Assembly: GCA_902766525.1 (NCBI GenBank)
Contig: CACXDX010000073.1
Location: forward strand, 1-24,277
Direction: 5' to 3'
DNA length: 24,277 nt
Source of the DNA: an uncultured Bacillota bacterium
GTDB lineage: Bacteria > Bacillota > Dehalobacteriia > UBA7702
A program made the translations under genes and the position numbers. How positions within the stretch are numbered: the stretch's first letter is position 1; every line of letters begins with the position of its first letter. The notes under the pieces are model-generated. The model was not told where the DNA came from. It ran no database searches and worked only from the letters and a program-made list of their open reading frames with translations. Below are positions 1 to 7,563 of this stretch, piece by piece.

Positions 1-33
1 CGCTTTCCTTTGACAAAAAGATCTCTTATCAGC

Positions 34-71
34 AAAAACACCCTTTCGGCAAAAACCATTGCCGAAAGGGT
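34..71 (-). terminator. Intrinsic terminator at the end of the ech-hyp-kinase gene train
   Basis: A perfect 13-bp inverted repeat (ACCCTTTCGGCAA and its complement, 40-52 and 59-71) encloses a 6-nt loop. On the minus strand the stem is followed, after one G, by five T residues. It lies about 45 bp beyond the stop codon of the kinase gene and is the first convincing terminator downstream of the minus-strand genes starting at 12444. Confidence 0.85.
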
Positions 72-116
72 ACTTTATTTTCATGTATTATCAAAAAAAC
101 GAGATCACACGCCATC

Positions 117-1325
117 TCATTTATTGATGCGTTTTCTCCCAAACAAATGCAGGCCGAAATCCTTTTTCTGCGGATGAGTCCCGGAAGAATCTCCGTACTC
201 TCTTTTATTCCACGGCAAACCGAAAAAACTTCTGTGAGGATTAAAATGATGGGGAACGGTACGCCTTCTCTGATCCCACTGCATCCCGGAATCCTCATAA
301 TGAAAATGACGCTCGACGGAATCGGCGGTTTTTTTCGGATTCCCATGTATGCCGAGAAGATTTCTTTGCGGATTAAATTGAGGCTGAACGGAGCGCTTCC
401 TCTGACCCCACTGCATACCGGGACCGTATTCGGATTGAGGAACGATGATTTTCAGCTTTTGCCGGATACATTCGATGGTGGCCTCCTGGATATCCCCGCC
501 GAATTCCCCATCCAACGTCCAACTGATGGGTTCTTCCGAAGTCAGCACCACTTTACTCGTTCGCGCATATTCCAGATAACGATTATTTTCAATATTTTGT
601 GTCAAGGCAGCCAGCATAACCGGGGCATTGAAGATAGCCGTAACCCCTTTCTTGACCAAAATCAGTTCAAAACAGCCGTCATCCATGGAAACAGAGGTCT
701 TGCGATCGAGGTTGAAACCGCCGACGGACAAGGCATTGCTGGCCATACCGTAAATATAATCACCCTCCGCTTCCAGATTGTCACACTTTACCTTCAAATG
801 CTGCGCTGAAATCATCGGCAGACGGCGAATGCCTTCAACGAGATAAGCTCCCTTGCCAAAAATATTTTTGGAGGCCTGAGGCGTGCCGTAAGCCACATCG
901 GTAAAAGCGCCGAAGGCGGCGACATAGGAAAAATAACGACCGTTAAAGCAGCCGATATCCGTATAGGTTTCCATGCCGTTGACGACATCTTTGGCCGCCA
1001 GCAGCATATTGCTGTTGATCTGATGACTGGCCGCAAAATCGTTCATCGTACCGGTAGGAATATAGCCCAAAGGAGGCGGATCATCCAATGTCATCAAGCC
1101 GTTGATGGTGTTGTTCAAACTGCCGTCACCGCCGCAGACGACGACAACATCAAATTCATGGCCCCGCCCGCGCACATAACGCTCCATATCATCGGGGCCT
1201 TGACTCGGATGTGCCGTAACATCATAGCCTCCGCGAGTAAGGATATTGAGAATATCCGCAACTTTTCCGCGAACAGAGCTGGTTCCTGCTTTTAAATTAA
1301 AAACGAGCAGCATTTTTTTTGCCAT
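117..1325 (-). CDS. Diacylglycerol kinase family lipid kinase with a repeated C-terminal tail
   Basis: 402 aa. Residues 1-295 form a DAGK/YegS-type lipid kinase: nucleotide-binding loop GGDGSLNNTINGL (65-77), the TGTMNDFA element (91-98, family form GTxNDFA) and a C-terminal LDGE (271-274). The family phosphorylates diacylglycerol or related lipids with ATP at the membrane; the substrate here cannot be told. The start ATG is preceded by GAGGTGA at good spacing. The remaining ~107 residues are not part of the usual fold, which ends near 300 aa. They are Arg-, His- and Gln-rich and contain two imperfect copies of a GMQW-QR-FNP-R unit 44 residues apart. The gene begins 64 bp after hypE with no terminator between, so it may be cotranscribed with the hydrogenase genes, although its function is not obviously related. 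Family assignment is firm; substrate and tail role are unknown. Confidence 0.88.
   Translation of the reverse strand: MAKKMLLVFNLKAGTSSVRGKVADILNILTRGGYDVTAHPSQGPDDMERYVRGRGHEFDVVVVCGGDGSLNNTINGLMTLDDPPPLGYIPTGTMNDFAASHQINSNMLLAAKDVVNGMETYTDIGCFNGRYFSYVAAFGAFTDVAYGTPQASKNIFGKGAYLVEGIRRLPMISAQHLKVKCDNLEAEGDYIYGMASNALSVGGFNLDRKTSVSMDDGCFELILVKKGVTAIFNAPVMLAALTQNIENNRYLEYARTSKVVLTSEEPISWTLDGEFGGDIQEATIECIRQKLKIIVPQSEYGPGMQWGQRKRSVQPQFNPQRNLLGIHGNPKKTADSVERHFHYEDSGMQWDQRRRTVPHHFNPHRSFFGLPWNKREYGDSSGTHPQKKDFGLHLFGRKRINK
201..419 (-). repeat. In-frame tandem repeat encoding the kinase C-terminal tail
   Basis: Two imperfect ~87-bp units (333-419 and 201-287) spaced 132 bp apart encode residues 303-331 and 347-375 of the lipid kinase. 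The shared pattern is GMQW, then QR(K/R)R(S/T)V, then FNP(Q/H)R and a short hydrophobic-Gly stretch. A weaker third echo (FGLHLFGRKR) ends the protein. The DNA copies are still visibly similar, consistent with an internal duplication. Confidence 0.75.
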
Positions 1326-1389
1326 ATCAAATCACCTCAAAAAGACATGGACTCAACAAGACGATACAAAGAGATCCGCCGTTTTTCCT

Positions 1390-2370
1390 CTAACATATAC
1401 GAGGCAGACCTTCTCCGTATAAACTGTCAATAACGCGTTTCCCGCCCAAACGGGTCTTCATAACAACGCCTTTATCTCCGGTTACCCGACCGAGCAAAAC
1501 AGCATCCTTCCCGTGATTTGTCGCTTTCATGGCGGCCAATGCTTTTTCGGCGTCGTCACCGTCAACCACTGCGAGCATTTTCCCTTCATTCCCCATGTAA
1601 AGAGGGTCTAATCCGAGAATGCCGCAAAAGCCTTTAACCTCTTCGCGAACGGGAATGTTCGCCTCTTCGATTTCGATGCCGCAATGAGACGTCGCAGCCA
1701 GCTCATTAAGCATTGTGCCGAGACCGCCCCGGGTGATGTCACGCATTGCTTTCACGCGGATTTCTTCGTCGAAGAGCCGGTCGACAATATCGTTCAAAGG
1801 AGCGCAATCACTTTCAATGGTATTTTCCAGATTCATGCGGTGGCTCAAAATACAGGCATGATGATCGCCGAGATAGCCGGAAACAATAACGGCGTCTCCT
1901 TCTTTAAGATTGGCGGCGCTGATATCACGTCCTTCGGGGATCAGGCCGATACCTGTGGTGTTAATCATCAAGCTGCCGTTTCCTTCCACGACCTTCGTGT
2001 CACCGGCAACAATCTGCACACCGGCTTCTTTGGCTGTAGAAGCCATCGAAGAAACGCAGGTTTCCAACAGTTCGCTTTCAAGACCTTCCTCCAGGATATA
2101 AGCGGAAGTCAGATAAAGAGGCTTCGCGCCCATCATCAGCAAATCATTGACCGTACCGCAAACAGCCAACTTACCGATATTGCCGCCGCGGAAAATGACG
2201 GGAGTAACCACGAAGGAATCGGTGGAAAACGCGATCCGTCCCGAAACGTTCAAAACCGCGGCGTCTTCCATGCGATCAAGGATATCATTTTTAAAATATT
2301 TTGCGAAAACGGCTTTCATCAGTTCGGCGGAGGATTTTCCGCCGCTGCCGTGAGCCATCGTGATCTTCAT
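1390..2370 (-). CDS. hypE: Hydrogenase maturation protein HypE (carbamoyl dehydratase)
   Basis: 326 aa, normal length for HypE, a PurM/ThiL-like ATP-dependent enzyme. The HypF-loaded carbamoyl group is placed on the C-terminal cysteine and HypE dehydrates it to the cyanide that becomes a CN ligand of the [NiFe] centre. The sequence opens with the family hallmark MAHGSGGK and ends exactly in PRIC, so the essential C-terminal Cys326 is intact. The start is preceded by GAGGTGA. It follows hypD by 9 bp and is the last hyp gene of the operon. Identification is secure. Confidence 0.97.
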   Translation of the reverse strand: MKITMAHGSGGKSSAELMKAVFAKYFKNDILDRMEDAAVLNVSGRIAFSTDSFVVTPVIFRGGNIGKLAVCGTVNDLLMMGAKPLYLTSAYILEEGLESELLETCVSSMASTAKEAGVQIVAGDTKVVEGNGSLMINTTGIGLIPEGRDISAANLKEGDAVIVSGYLGDHHACILSHRMNLENTIESDCAPLNDIVDRLFDEEIRVKAMRDITRGGLGTMLNELAATSHCGIEIEEANIPVREEVKGFCGILGLDPLYMGNEGKMLAVVDGDDAEKALAAMKATNHGKDAVLLGRVTGDKGVVMKTRLGGKRVIDSLYGEGLPRIC

Positions 2371-2379
2371 TCTCTCACC

Positions 2380-3423
2380 TCATATTGTGTTTCTGTACCA
2401 AATTCCGCAGCTGCCCTCGGCCGATACCATACAGGGGCCGTAGGGATCCGTCGGCGTACAGGCTTTGCCGAACATCGGACAATCACAGGGATTGATTCTG
2501 CCGACGATCACTTCGGCACAGCGGCAGGATCTCGGCAGTTTGATATCATCATCAAGACCGAAGCTGCCGCCGTCAAAATTTCCGTACTCTTCCCTCAGAT
2601 ACATCCCCGAATTCGGAATCGCGCCCAATCCGCGCCAAACCGCCGAACCGGCACAAAAATAGCGTTCGATCAAGGCTTTGGCCTTGGGATTGCCTTCGTT
2701 CCTCACGGCATTGGGATAGAGATTTTTCGCCTTTGCCTCCCCCTTCTCCAACTGGCGAACGATTTCGTAAATCACCGCCAAAAGATGCTCTCCTTCAAAA
2801 CCGGCAACGACAAAAGGTCTTTTATATTTTTCCGCAAACGCGACAAAAGCATCGCTGCCGGTGATCACACTGACATGACCCGGGCAGATGAAACCGTCAA
2901 TGCCCTGTTCGTTTTCGCAGATCCACTCGATGGCGGGAAAGGTTTGTTTCAGCGCCGTCACAAAACGCAGATTGGACAGACCTTTTTCTATCGCTCTTGC
3001 CAACGCTACGGCATAAGTCGGGATCGTTGTTTCAAAACCGACGGCGGCGATGCCGATCATCAGCTCGGGATGAGCTGCGGCAGCATCAACGGCATCCAAA
3101 GCGGACATCATCAATTCCACTTTGGCACCTTCGCCCTTGGCAACACTCAAGCTGCCTTTTGAGCCCGGCACTTTCAGCATATCACCGAAAGCGTAGAGCA
3201 CATGCCGGTCTTCTTTGGCAAATTCAATACAACGATCGATATATGCCGTCGGCGTAACGCAAACGGGACAGCCGGGGCCGGAGATCAAACGGATCCTCGG
3301 TGAAATCAGACTGCGGATGCCGTTCTTAAAGATCGAAGCGGTATGCGTGCCGCAGACCTCCATCAGCTTCACTTCCGGTCCGTCATAGTTTTTCAGATAT
3401 CGAACAACTTCTTCCGTATTCAT
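2380..3423 (-). CDS. hypD: Hydrogenase maturation protein HypD
   Basis: 347 aa, typical HypD length. HypD is the iron-sulfur scaffold that, with HypC, assembles the Fe(CN)2CO unit. Visible motifs are CGTHT (Cys24), GPGCPVC (Cys52 and Cys55, the redox/iron-binding site) and the C-terminal cysteine-rich block with CRC, NPCDC, a GPCMVS-EG segment and further Cys residues that hold the [4Fe-4S] cluster. Its ATG overlaps the hypC stop in an ATGA junction, which suggests translational coupling and matches the HypC-HypD complex. No key residue appears lost. Confidence 0.97.
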   Translation of the reverse strand: MNTEEVVRYLKNYDGPEVKLMEVCGTHTASIFKNGIRSLISPRIRLISGPGCPVCVTPTAYIDRCIEFAKEDRHVLYAFGDMLKVPGSKGSLSVAKGEGAKVELMMSALDAVDAAAAHPELMIGIAAVGFETTIPTYAVALARAIEKGLSNLRFVTALKQTFPAIEWICENEQGIDGFICPGHVSVITGSDAFVAFAEKYKRPFVVAGFEGEHLLAVIYEIVRQLEKGEAKAKNLYPNAVRNEGNPKAKALIERYFCAGSAVWRGLGAIPNSGMYLREEYGNFDGGSFGLDDDIKLPRSCRCAEVIVGRINPCDCPMFGKACTPTDPYGPCMVSAEGSCGIWYRNTI

Positions 3424-3635
3424 ACGATTTCATCCAATTCCGAAAAGAGATCGATCAGTTCTTTTGCCTGATCTTCAGCCATCACTTCAATGGCGCATCC
3501 GGCATGAACGAGAACATATTTCCCGATTTCGGCGTCAACCATAGCCACATTGGCTTTCATTTCGGTACCGCCGAAGCTGACCACAGCGGTATCGCCATCT
3601 ATGGAGATGATTTTCCCGGGAATCGCTACACACAT
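3420..3635 (-). CDS. hypC: Hydrogenase maturation chaperone HypC
   Basis: 71 aa, the usual size. HypC carries the Fe(CN)2CO unit from HypD to the hydrogenase large subunit. The N-terminus MCVAIPGKI holds the essential Cys2, and the second family motif VHAG with His44 is present. AAGGAG sits upstream of the ATG. The gene starts 3 bp after hypF and overlaps hypD by 4 bp. There is only one HypC-like gene here, so it presumably serves the Ech large subunit. Confidence 0.96.
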   Translation of the reverse strand: MCVAIPGKIISIDGDTAVVSFGGTEMKANVAMVDAEIGKYVLVHAGCAIEVMAEDQAKELIDLFSELDEIV

Positions 3636-3638
3636 GAT

Positions 3639-5954
3639 TTATTCTCCTTTATTCTGCGTTTCCTTGAGATATTCCATACCGATATAGGCCTGGCCCAAAG
3701 AAATGCCTCCGTCGTTGGGGCCGACGGAAATGTTATAGTAAACATCAAAATTCTTTTCTCTTAACAACATCAGCGTATGTTCCATTAATATTTTATTCTG
3801 AAATACGCCGCCAGTCAAGGCCACTTGTTTCGTTTCTGTTTCTTCGCCGATTTTTTCCACCATCGCGCAGACAAGTTCCGCCACAGCGTAATGAAAACCC
3901 AAAGCCATGGCGTCAGTGGAAACGCCTTCTCTGATTCCCCTGGCCAAAGCCTGAAAAATCGGCGCCGCCGATATTTGCCAAACACCGCCGTCATTCCAAT
4001 ACATGAAGACCATCTTATGAGCTTTCAAGCCCAATTTCATCGCCCTGTCGGCGGCGTTTTCCAACATGATGGCGCATTCTCCTTCATATCGGTTTTCACC
4101 GCAAACGCCCAAAAGAGCGGAAACGGCATCAAACAACCGCCCCATACTGGAGCTGCGAATCCCGTTGATACCATGATAGAGTCCGGCTTTGACAACGGCA
4201 TAGCGACTGTCTTCGGCCAAAGGCGTATGCTCGGCCTGACCTCCGAGGGATGCCATATAGCACATCGCTGTTTTCCATCCCTCTTTCATCGACTGATCTC
4301 CCCCGATCATGGGAATGGATTGGAGATGACCGACGCGGGCGTATTTTGCTCCGTTGCAGACAAAAAACTCGCCGCCCCAAATCGTGCCGTCATCACCGTA
4401 ACCGGTTCCGTCAAAAGAAACGCCGATAACATCACCGCTCAGATGATGCTCGGCCATAACCGAAGCGACGTGAGCATGATGATGCTGTACGCGAATGATC
4501 GGAATATCATGTTCCTCTCCGTAGCTTTTGGCGAAATCATAAGTAAAGTAGAGAGGATGCATATCAGTGATGAGCAGCTTGGGCTCGATATGAAAGAGCT
4601 TTTTCATGCTCTCGATATTCCGGACATAGTTTTCCCGGATTTCCTCAGCGTCAAGATCACCGAAAAACTGGCTGACGTAGGCAAAATTTCCTTTCGTCAG
4701 CGTAAACGCAGCTTTGAGCTGCCCGCCGAGAGCCAGGATCTGATCGTCTTCTTTTAAAAGAGCATCGCCGGCGATATAGAGCGGCACCGGCGCGTATCCC
4801 TTGGAACGGCGCGTCATTTGCGGCTGCCCGTCGACAACGCGAACCACGGAATCATCAACGACGAGGCGGATATCACGGTCGTGATAGAAAACAGCGGCAA
4901 GCAGGTCGCTTTTTTCTTCAAACAGATCAAACATCTTTTGATCGTCCCGAATCATGGGACTGTCGGAGAGATTGCCGCTGGTAACAATGAGAGGTCCGCA
5001 ACCTTCGATCAAAAGATACTGCAGCCCCATACTGGGCAGAAAAGCGCCGGTATAACGACTCGTTTTATTGACCTCGGGAGAGAAATCATTCTTTTTTGTT
5101 TCCAGCAAAACAATGGGACGCGCCGAGCTTTTAAGCAGGGAACGCTCTTCATCGGAAATAGAACAATAAGCTTCAACCTGATTCTCATCGTAAAACATAA
5201 CGGCAAAAGGCTTCTCTTCCCTGCCTTTGAGCAGACGCAGATCGGAAACGGCCTTTTCGGAATCGGGTTTACAAATAAAATTATAGCCGCCGACGCCTTT
5301 TACGGCAATGATCTTATTCTGATTCAACAAAGAAATCGCCAGTCGGACGGCATCTTCTTTTTCCTCGCTGCGGCCGTAGACCTTTAGCTGAGGTCCGCAA
5401 TGATGACAGGAAATGGTCTGCGCATGATAGCGGCGATCACCGCGATCGGTATATTCTCCTTCGCAGAAATCGCACATGGGAAAATCGATCATCGCCGTAT
5501 TATCACGATCATAAGGTATACGATCAATAATGGTATAGCGAGGTCCGCAGGCCATACAGCTGATAAAAGGGTGGCGATAACGGGGATTATCCTTATCGTT
5601 CAGATCTTTAAAGCAGTCGGGACAAAGCGCCAAATCGGCAGGGATCATCGGCGCCTCATCGTCAAGTTCGCCGCTTCTCGCGATGGAAAAATCGGCATAC
5701 TCCTCAAAGGGCCGCTCTTCTCTGCGTATATGTACGATCTCCGCCGGTTCGGGCTTTCTGAGACGGATAGCCTCAACAAAAGCGTCAATCCGCTCCGTGC
5801 TGTCGCTGACTCGAATATCGACAAGACCGCCGTCATTGCGAACGACGCCTTTCATCCCCATTTCATCGCCGAGTTTGGCAATAAAGGGACGGAAACCGAC
5901 ACCCTGGACGACACCCCAGATCGTGATTTTTTCAGTGATCTGCCGCTCTGCCAT
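3639..5954 (-). CDS. hypF: Carbamoyltransferase HypF
   Basis: 771 aa with the full HypF domain order. An acylphosphatase-like domain (about 1-92) carries GVVQGVGFRPF (14-24). Two zinc fingers follow, with Cys111/114/133/136 and Cys161/164/183/186. A YrdC-like domain spans about 200-390. The Kae1-like carbamoyltransferase domain (about 405-760) has the metal-binding HHHAH at 491-495 and VSFDGTGYGDDG. HypF uses carbamoyl phosphate and ATP to load a carbamoyl group on the HypE C-terminal Cys. It begins 15 bp after hypB behind a G-rich but weak ribosome site (GGGGG, 8 nt from the ATG). All catalytic landmarks seem present. Confidence 0.97.
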   Translation of the reverse strand: MAERQITEKITIWGVVQGVGFRPFIAKLGDEMGMKGVVRNDGGLVDIRVSDSTERIDAFVEAIRLRKPEPAEIVHIRREERPFEEYADFSIARSGELDDEAPMIPADLALCPDCFKDLNDKDNPRYRHPFISCMACGPRYTIIDRIPYDRDNTAMIDFPMCDFCEGEYTDRGDRRYHAQTISCHHCGPQLKVYGRSEEKEDAVRLAISLLNQNKIIAVKGVGGYNFICKPDSEKAVSDLRLLKGREEKPFAVMFYDENQVEAYCSISDEERSLLKSSARPIVLLETKKNDFSPEVNKTSRYTGAFLPSMGLQYLLIEGCGPLIVTSGNLSDSPMIRDDQKMFDLFEEKSDLLAAVFYHDRDIRLVVDDSVVRVVDGQPQMTRRSKGYAPVPLYIAGDALLKEDDQILALGGQLKAAFTLTKGNFAYVSQFFGDLDAEEIRENYVRNIESMKKLFHIEPKLLITDMHPLYFTYDFAKSYGEEHDIPIIRVQHHHAHVASVMAEHHLSGDVIGVSFDGTGYGDDGTIWGGEFFVCNGAKYARVGHLQSIPMIGGDQSMKEGWKTAMCYMASLGGQAEHTPLAEDSRYAVVKAGLYHGINGIRSSSMGRLFDAVSALLGVCGENRYEGECAIMLENAADRAMKLGLKAHKMVFMYWNDGGVWQISAAPIFQALARGIREGVSTDAMALGFHYAVAELVCAMVEKIGEETETKQVALTGGVFQNKILMEHTLMLLREKNFDVYYNISVGPNDGGISLGQAYIGMEYLKETQNKGE

Positions 5955-5969
5955 AGCAAAAAGCCCCCA

Positions 5970-6626
5970 TCAGTCCGGATTACGGCTTTCAAGCCATGCG
6001 GCAACTTCCCGATAGCCTTCACCGGTTTTGCCGGAGACCTTAAAGACCGGAACATCTTTATTCTGAGCGCGCACACCCTTCATAAAGAAGTCTTCATCAA
6101 AATCAACATAGGGCAAAAGATCACATTTATTGATCAAAATAATATCAGCCTTTTCAAAGGCCAGCGGATATTTATAAGGTTTATCACTGCCTTCGGTGAC
6201 AGTGCTGATAAGCATCTTAATGTGTTCGCCGATGGAAAATTCCGCCGGGCAAACGAGATTGCCGATGTTTTCGATAAAGAGGATACCCTCTTTGTCAAAA
6301 TCCATCTTGTGAATGGCGTCATGAATCAGCGGCGCGTCAAGATGACAGGCGCCGAAGGTATTGATCTGATAAGTATCAAAACCCATGTTTTGAAGATCAA
6401 CGGTATCGATATCACTTTCGATGTCGCCTTCGATCACATAGGGTTTCGCTTTCCGCAGATGAGGAAAAATATTTTTTAAAGTCGTCGTTTTGCCGACGCC
6501 GGGAGCGCCCATCACATTAACGACCAAAATACCGTCTTCGCTGAGATGTTGTCTGACATGGTCAGCGATATGGTCGTTTTCACTATGGATATTTTCTTTA
6601 ACATCTAAACGGATCACATCGTGCAT
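5970..6626 (-). CDS. hypB: Hydrogenase nickel incorporation GTPase HypB, short form
   Basis: 218 aa SIMIBI-class GTPase that drives nickel insertion with HypA. The P-loop is GAPGVGKT (40-47), and NKCDLLPY provides the guanine-specificity motif. The conserved low-affinity metal site at the dimer interface is intact: Cys94-His95 in GACHLDA and Cys126 in GNLVCP, with the same 32-residue spacing I recall for E. coli Cys166/Cys198. The N-terminus goes straight into the GTPase fold: it lacks both the CxxCGC high-affinity nickel site and the histidine-rich stretch of longer HypBs, so this protein probably cannot store nickel. AGAGGAGA precedes the ATG. It is separated from hypA by an unusual 109-bp gap. 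Confidence 0.96.
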   Translation of the reverse strand: MHDVIRLDVKENIHSENDHIADHVRQHLSEDGILVVNVMGAPGVGKTTTLKNIFPHLRKAKPYVIEGDIESDIDTVDLQNMGFDTYQINTFGACHLDAPLIHDAIHKMDFDKEGILFIENIGNLVCPAEFSIGEHIKMLISTVTEGSDKPYKYPLAFEKADIILINKCDLLPYVDFDEDFFMKGVRAQNKDVPVFKVSGKTGEGYREVAAWLESRNPD

Positions 6627-6691
6627 AATCGATCTCCTCTTTCTCTGACGGGCAAAGTATTTTTGTTTTTTTTATTGTTTTATTCATACCC

Positions 6692-6721
6692 CGAGGGCGG
6701 ACACAGGTGTGCCCGCCCTCG
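6692..6721 (-). other. GC-rich hairpin in the hypA-hypB gap
   Basis: CGAGGGCGG-ACAC and its complement form a 13-bp stem with a 2-nt bulge and a 2-nt tip. On the minus (transcribed) strand the stem is followed by an A-rich stretch, not a T-run, and on the plus strand there is no T-run either, so it does not meet the pattern of an intrinsic terminator. An mRNA-stability or processing element inside the operon is a reasonable inference. Confidence 0.6.
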
Positions 6722-6735
6722 CTCATGTGTAATCT

Positions 6736-7083
6736 TCAGTTCTTTTCCACTTCTATGCTGTCGATATAAAATTCTTTGCCGATCTCAGTGGGACGACCTT
6801 CTCCGCCGCAGGCGGGACAGGCAAAGGAAAAAAGTTTCCTTTCAAAATAGAGGCCGCATTTTTCACATTTCAATTTAGGCTTAACCCGTTCGATTTCAAT
6901 GGCTGCCCCTTCACAAAGGGTGCCCTCTGAAATCACATCAAAATACATCTGAATGCTGTCTCCGATAAATCCGGAATAATCGCCCACAACCAGCCGCAGC
7001 GTTTTAACTCTGTCCGCGCCGGCTTCCCGGGCATGATCTTCCGCAATTTTAATGATCTGCTGAGTAATCGGATATTCGTGCAT
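6736..7083 (-). CDS. hypA: Hydrogenase nickel metallochaperone HypA
   Basis: 115 aa, standard length. The N-terminal Met-His-Glu supplies the nickel ligand His2, and the structural zinc site is CEKC (Cys73/76) and CPAC (Cys89/92). HypA takes nickel and hands it, with HypB, to the hydrogenase large subunit. It is the first maturation gene and begins 21 bp after the hydrogenase ferredoxin subunit gene. Unlike most genes of this operon it has no clear purine-rich ribosome site in front of its ATG (upstream is TTCCGGTATTTTCT), so it may depend on re-initiation or be made at a low level. Confidence 0.96.
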   Translation of the reverse strand: MHEYPITQQIIKIAEDHAREAGADRVKTLRLVVGDYSGFIGDSIQMYFDVISEGTLCEGAAIEIERVKPKLKCEKCGLYFERKLFSFACPACGGEGRPTEIGKEFYIDSIEVEKN

Positions 7084-7104
7084 AGAAAATACCGGAAGAA
7101 ATGA

Positions 7105-7551
7105 TTAAGCTTCGGCCTGAGGCGCAGCTTCGGCAGCTGTTTCGGCAGCAGCTTCAACAGCGGGAGCTTCAGCGGCTTTTTCGACCTTTTCAGCTTTGGG
7201 TTTTTCTTCTTTGGGCGGACCCTGGAAAAGATCCACGACCTTTTCCGTGTTGGGAGCCGTATATTCGGGAGCCATCTGCAATGCATCCTTATTGCAGGCC
7301 ACAGCACAGGCGTTGCACTGGATGCATCTCATACGCTGGATTTCCCAGGTTCTGGCTTTGCGATCAACCGTCAGAGCATTGGTCGGGCATTTCTTGGCGC
7401 AAAGGGAGCAAAAAACGCATTTGTCAATGTCAATGGTCATATGACCGCGGGTCGAGTCCGTGATTTTGGCGGGTTTTACGGGATACATGAGGGTAGCCGG
7501 CTTGCCAAACAGGCTTCTCATTAACATCTTACCGATTTTAAATGTTGCCAT
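7105..7551 (-). CDS. echF: Ech hydrogenase ferredoxin-like subunit (NuoI-like), extended C-terminus
   Basis: 148 aa. Two classical [4Fe-4S] motifs of the NuoI/polyferredoxin type are CVFCSLCAKKCP (Cys45/48/51/55) and CIQCNACAVACN (Cys76/79/82/86). In Ech this subunit passes electrons from soluble ferredoxin to the small-subunit cluster. AAGGAGG precedes the ATG, and it sits 12 bp after the large-subunit gene. About 37 extra residues (112-148) follow the ferredoxin fold. They are first Lys/Glu-rich and then almost only Ala, Glu, Pro and Thr, and are predicted to be disordered or a flexible helix. To my knowledge this tail is not a core feature of EchF. Confidence 0.92.
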   Translation of the reverse strand: MATFKIGKMLMRSLFGKPATLMYPVKPAKITDSTRGHMTIDIDKCVFCSLCAKKCPTNALTVDRKARTWEIQRMRCIQCNACAVACNKDALQMAPEYTAPNTEKVVDLFQGPPKEEKPKAEKVEKAAEAPAVEAAAETAAEAAPQAEA

Positions 7552-7563
7552 GTCTACGCCTCC

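Noticed and set aside
1684..3162. Plus-strand open frame of 492 codons opposite hypE/hypD
   Set aside because: Antisense shadow of two well-identified maturation genes; no ribosome site or recognisable domain.
5400..6479. Plus-strand open frame of 359 codons opposite hypF/hypB
   Set aside because: Antisense to two genes with complete family motifs; no independent coding evidence.
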